Positions 5,046 through 5,400 of a DNA stretch of 5,400 bases are shown one piece after another. The notes beneath the pieces are model-generated. The model did no database searches. It had not been told where the DNA came from and saw only the letters and a list, made by a program, of their open reading frames with translations. The number at the start of each line of letters is the position of its first letter. Positions within the stretch are counted from its first letter, which is position 1. Origin of the DNA: an uncultured Eubacteriales bacterium (lineage in GTDB: Bacteria; Bacillota; Clostridia; Oscillospirales; Acutalibacteraceae). The position numbers were made by a program, and so were the translations under genes. The stretch covers positions 1-5,400 of the forward strand of contig CAKTTT010000160.1 of assembly GCA_934615635.1 (NCBI GenBank), read 5' to 3'.

Positions 5046-5400
5046 ATGCCGCAAGCCAACCCCTTTGAAGCGGAGCACAGGCGGTACCTGCAGCTGCTGG
5101 CCGGGCAGTATCCCACCATCCAGGCTGTGTGTACCGAGCTGATCAATCTCAACGCCATCCTCAACCTCCCCAAGGGCACCGAGCATTTCATGAGCGACCT
5201 CCACGGGGAAGAAGAGGCTTTTCGCCATATTTTCAACAACGGCTCCGGCGTCATCCGGGAAAAGGTGGATCTGGCCTTCGGCCACACCATGCCGGAGAAG
5301 GAACGGGCCTGGTTCGCCACCCTGATTTATTATCCCGCGGAAAAGATCGAGGAGGTCAAGCGGGAAGGGGTCAACATGGAGGACTGGTACAGCATCACCC
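5046..5400 (+). CDS. fbp: Fructose-1,6-bisphosphatase class III, N-terminal part (runs off right edge)
   Basis: The class III enzyme, found mainly in Bacillota, removes the 1-phosphate of fructose-1,6-bisphosphate to give fructose-6-phosphate in gluconeogenesis. It belongs to the calcineurin-like metallophosphoesterases and uses Mn2+. The frame is open for 118 codons to the window end. Residues 31-48 ([18 protein letters not shown]) and 50-57 (SDLHGEEE, with metal-binding Asp51 and His53), followed by [10 protein letters not shown] and LIYYPAEK, match the family closely; B. subtilis Fbp has nearly the same [23 protein letters not shown]. The N-terminus is shorter than in B. subtilis, starting about 50 residues before DLHGE. 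ATG 5046 is preceded by AAAGGA with a 13-base gap, like metK. An ATG at 5033 is out of frame. The rest of the metal site lies beyond the window. With no promoter visible in the 127-base spacer, it is probably co-transcribed with metK, at least in part. Confidence 0.95.
   Translation, partial: [118 protein letters not shown]

Noticed and set aside
5033..5068. Out-of-frame ATG (11 codons) overlapping the start of fbp
   Set aside because: It directly abuts the AAAGGA site with no spacing, so initiation there is unlikely; ATG 5046 gives the correct frame.
3491..5320. 609-residue open frame on the minus strand
   Set aside because: It lies opposite metK, the S-box and fbp, which are certain on the plus strand. 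Its Gly/His/Arg-rich composition is that of an antisense frame, and it has no ribosome site.

Overview
The window looks like chromosomal DNA of a moderately GC-rich, spore-lineage member of the Bacillota, most likely class Clostridia, possibly Oscillospirales. The evidence is a Spo0A-family regulator, a SAM-I (S-box) riboswitch in front of metK, a class III (Firmicutes-type) fructose-1,6-bisphosphatase, strong AGGAGG-type ribosome sites and sigma-A-like promoters. The lineage below class level is a guess.

Left arm, minus strand (1-1393): two genes for exported proteins, 17 bases apart and read leftward, probably one operon. The first (446-1393, GTG start) has a signal peptide, a beta-rich region resembling concanavalin-A-like jelly rolls, and a C-terminal membrane anchor. 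The second (428 to beyond the left edge) is a lipoprotein with a long Ser/Thr/Pro/Glu linker. A good promoter and a perfect 8-bp dyad at its start site lie upstream.

Centre (1394-2619): an AT-rich divergent control region carries a perfect Spo0A box, a cluster of TTCCAG motifs and the promoter of a rightward spo0A-family gene. The DNA-binding half of this protein is typical. The phosphorylation pocket of its receiver domain is altered.

Middle gap (2620-3446): about 830 bases with no gene I can support. It starts with a perfect 12-bp hairpin after spo0A, continues as a pyrimidine-biased stretch, and ends in a series of hairpins, one of which pairs 14 of 15 positions.

Right arm, plus strand (3447-5400): promoter, S-box aptamer, intrinsic terminator, metK (SAM synthetase), a structured spacer with three TCCCTGCG copies, and the 5' part of fbp. 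SAM made by MetK should feed back through the S-box. No separate promoter is visible for fbp, so it may share that control.

No tRNA, rRNA, CRISPR array or mobile element was recognised. The items most worth follow-up are the unusual Spo0A receiver, the divergent surface-protein operon behind a Spo0A box, and the structured non-coding block before metK.
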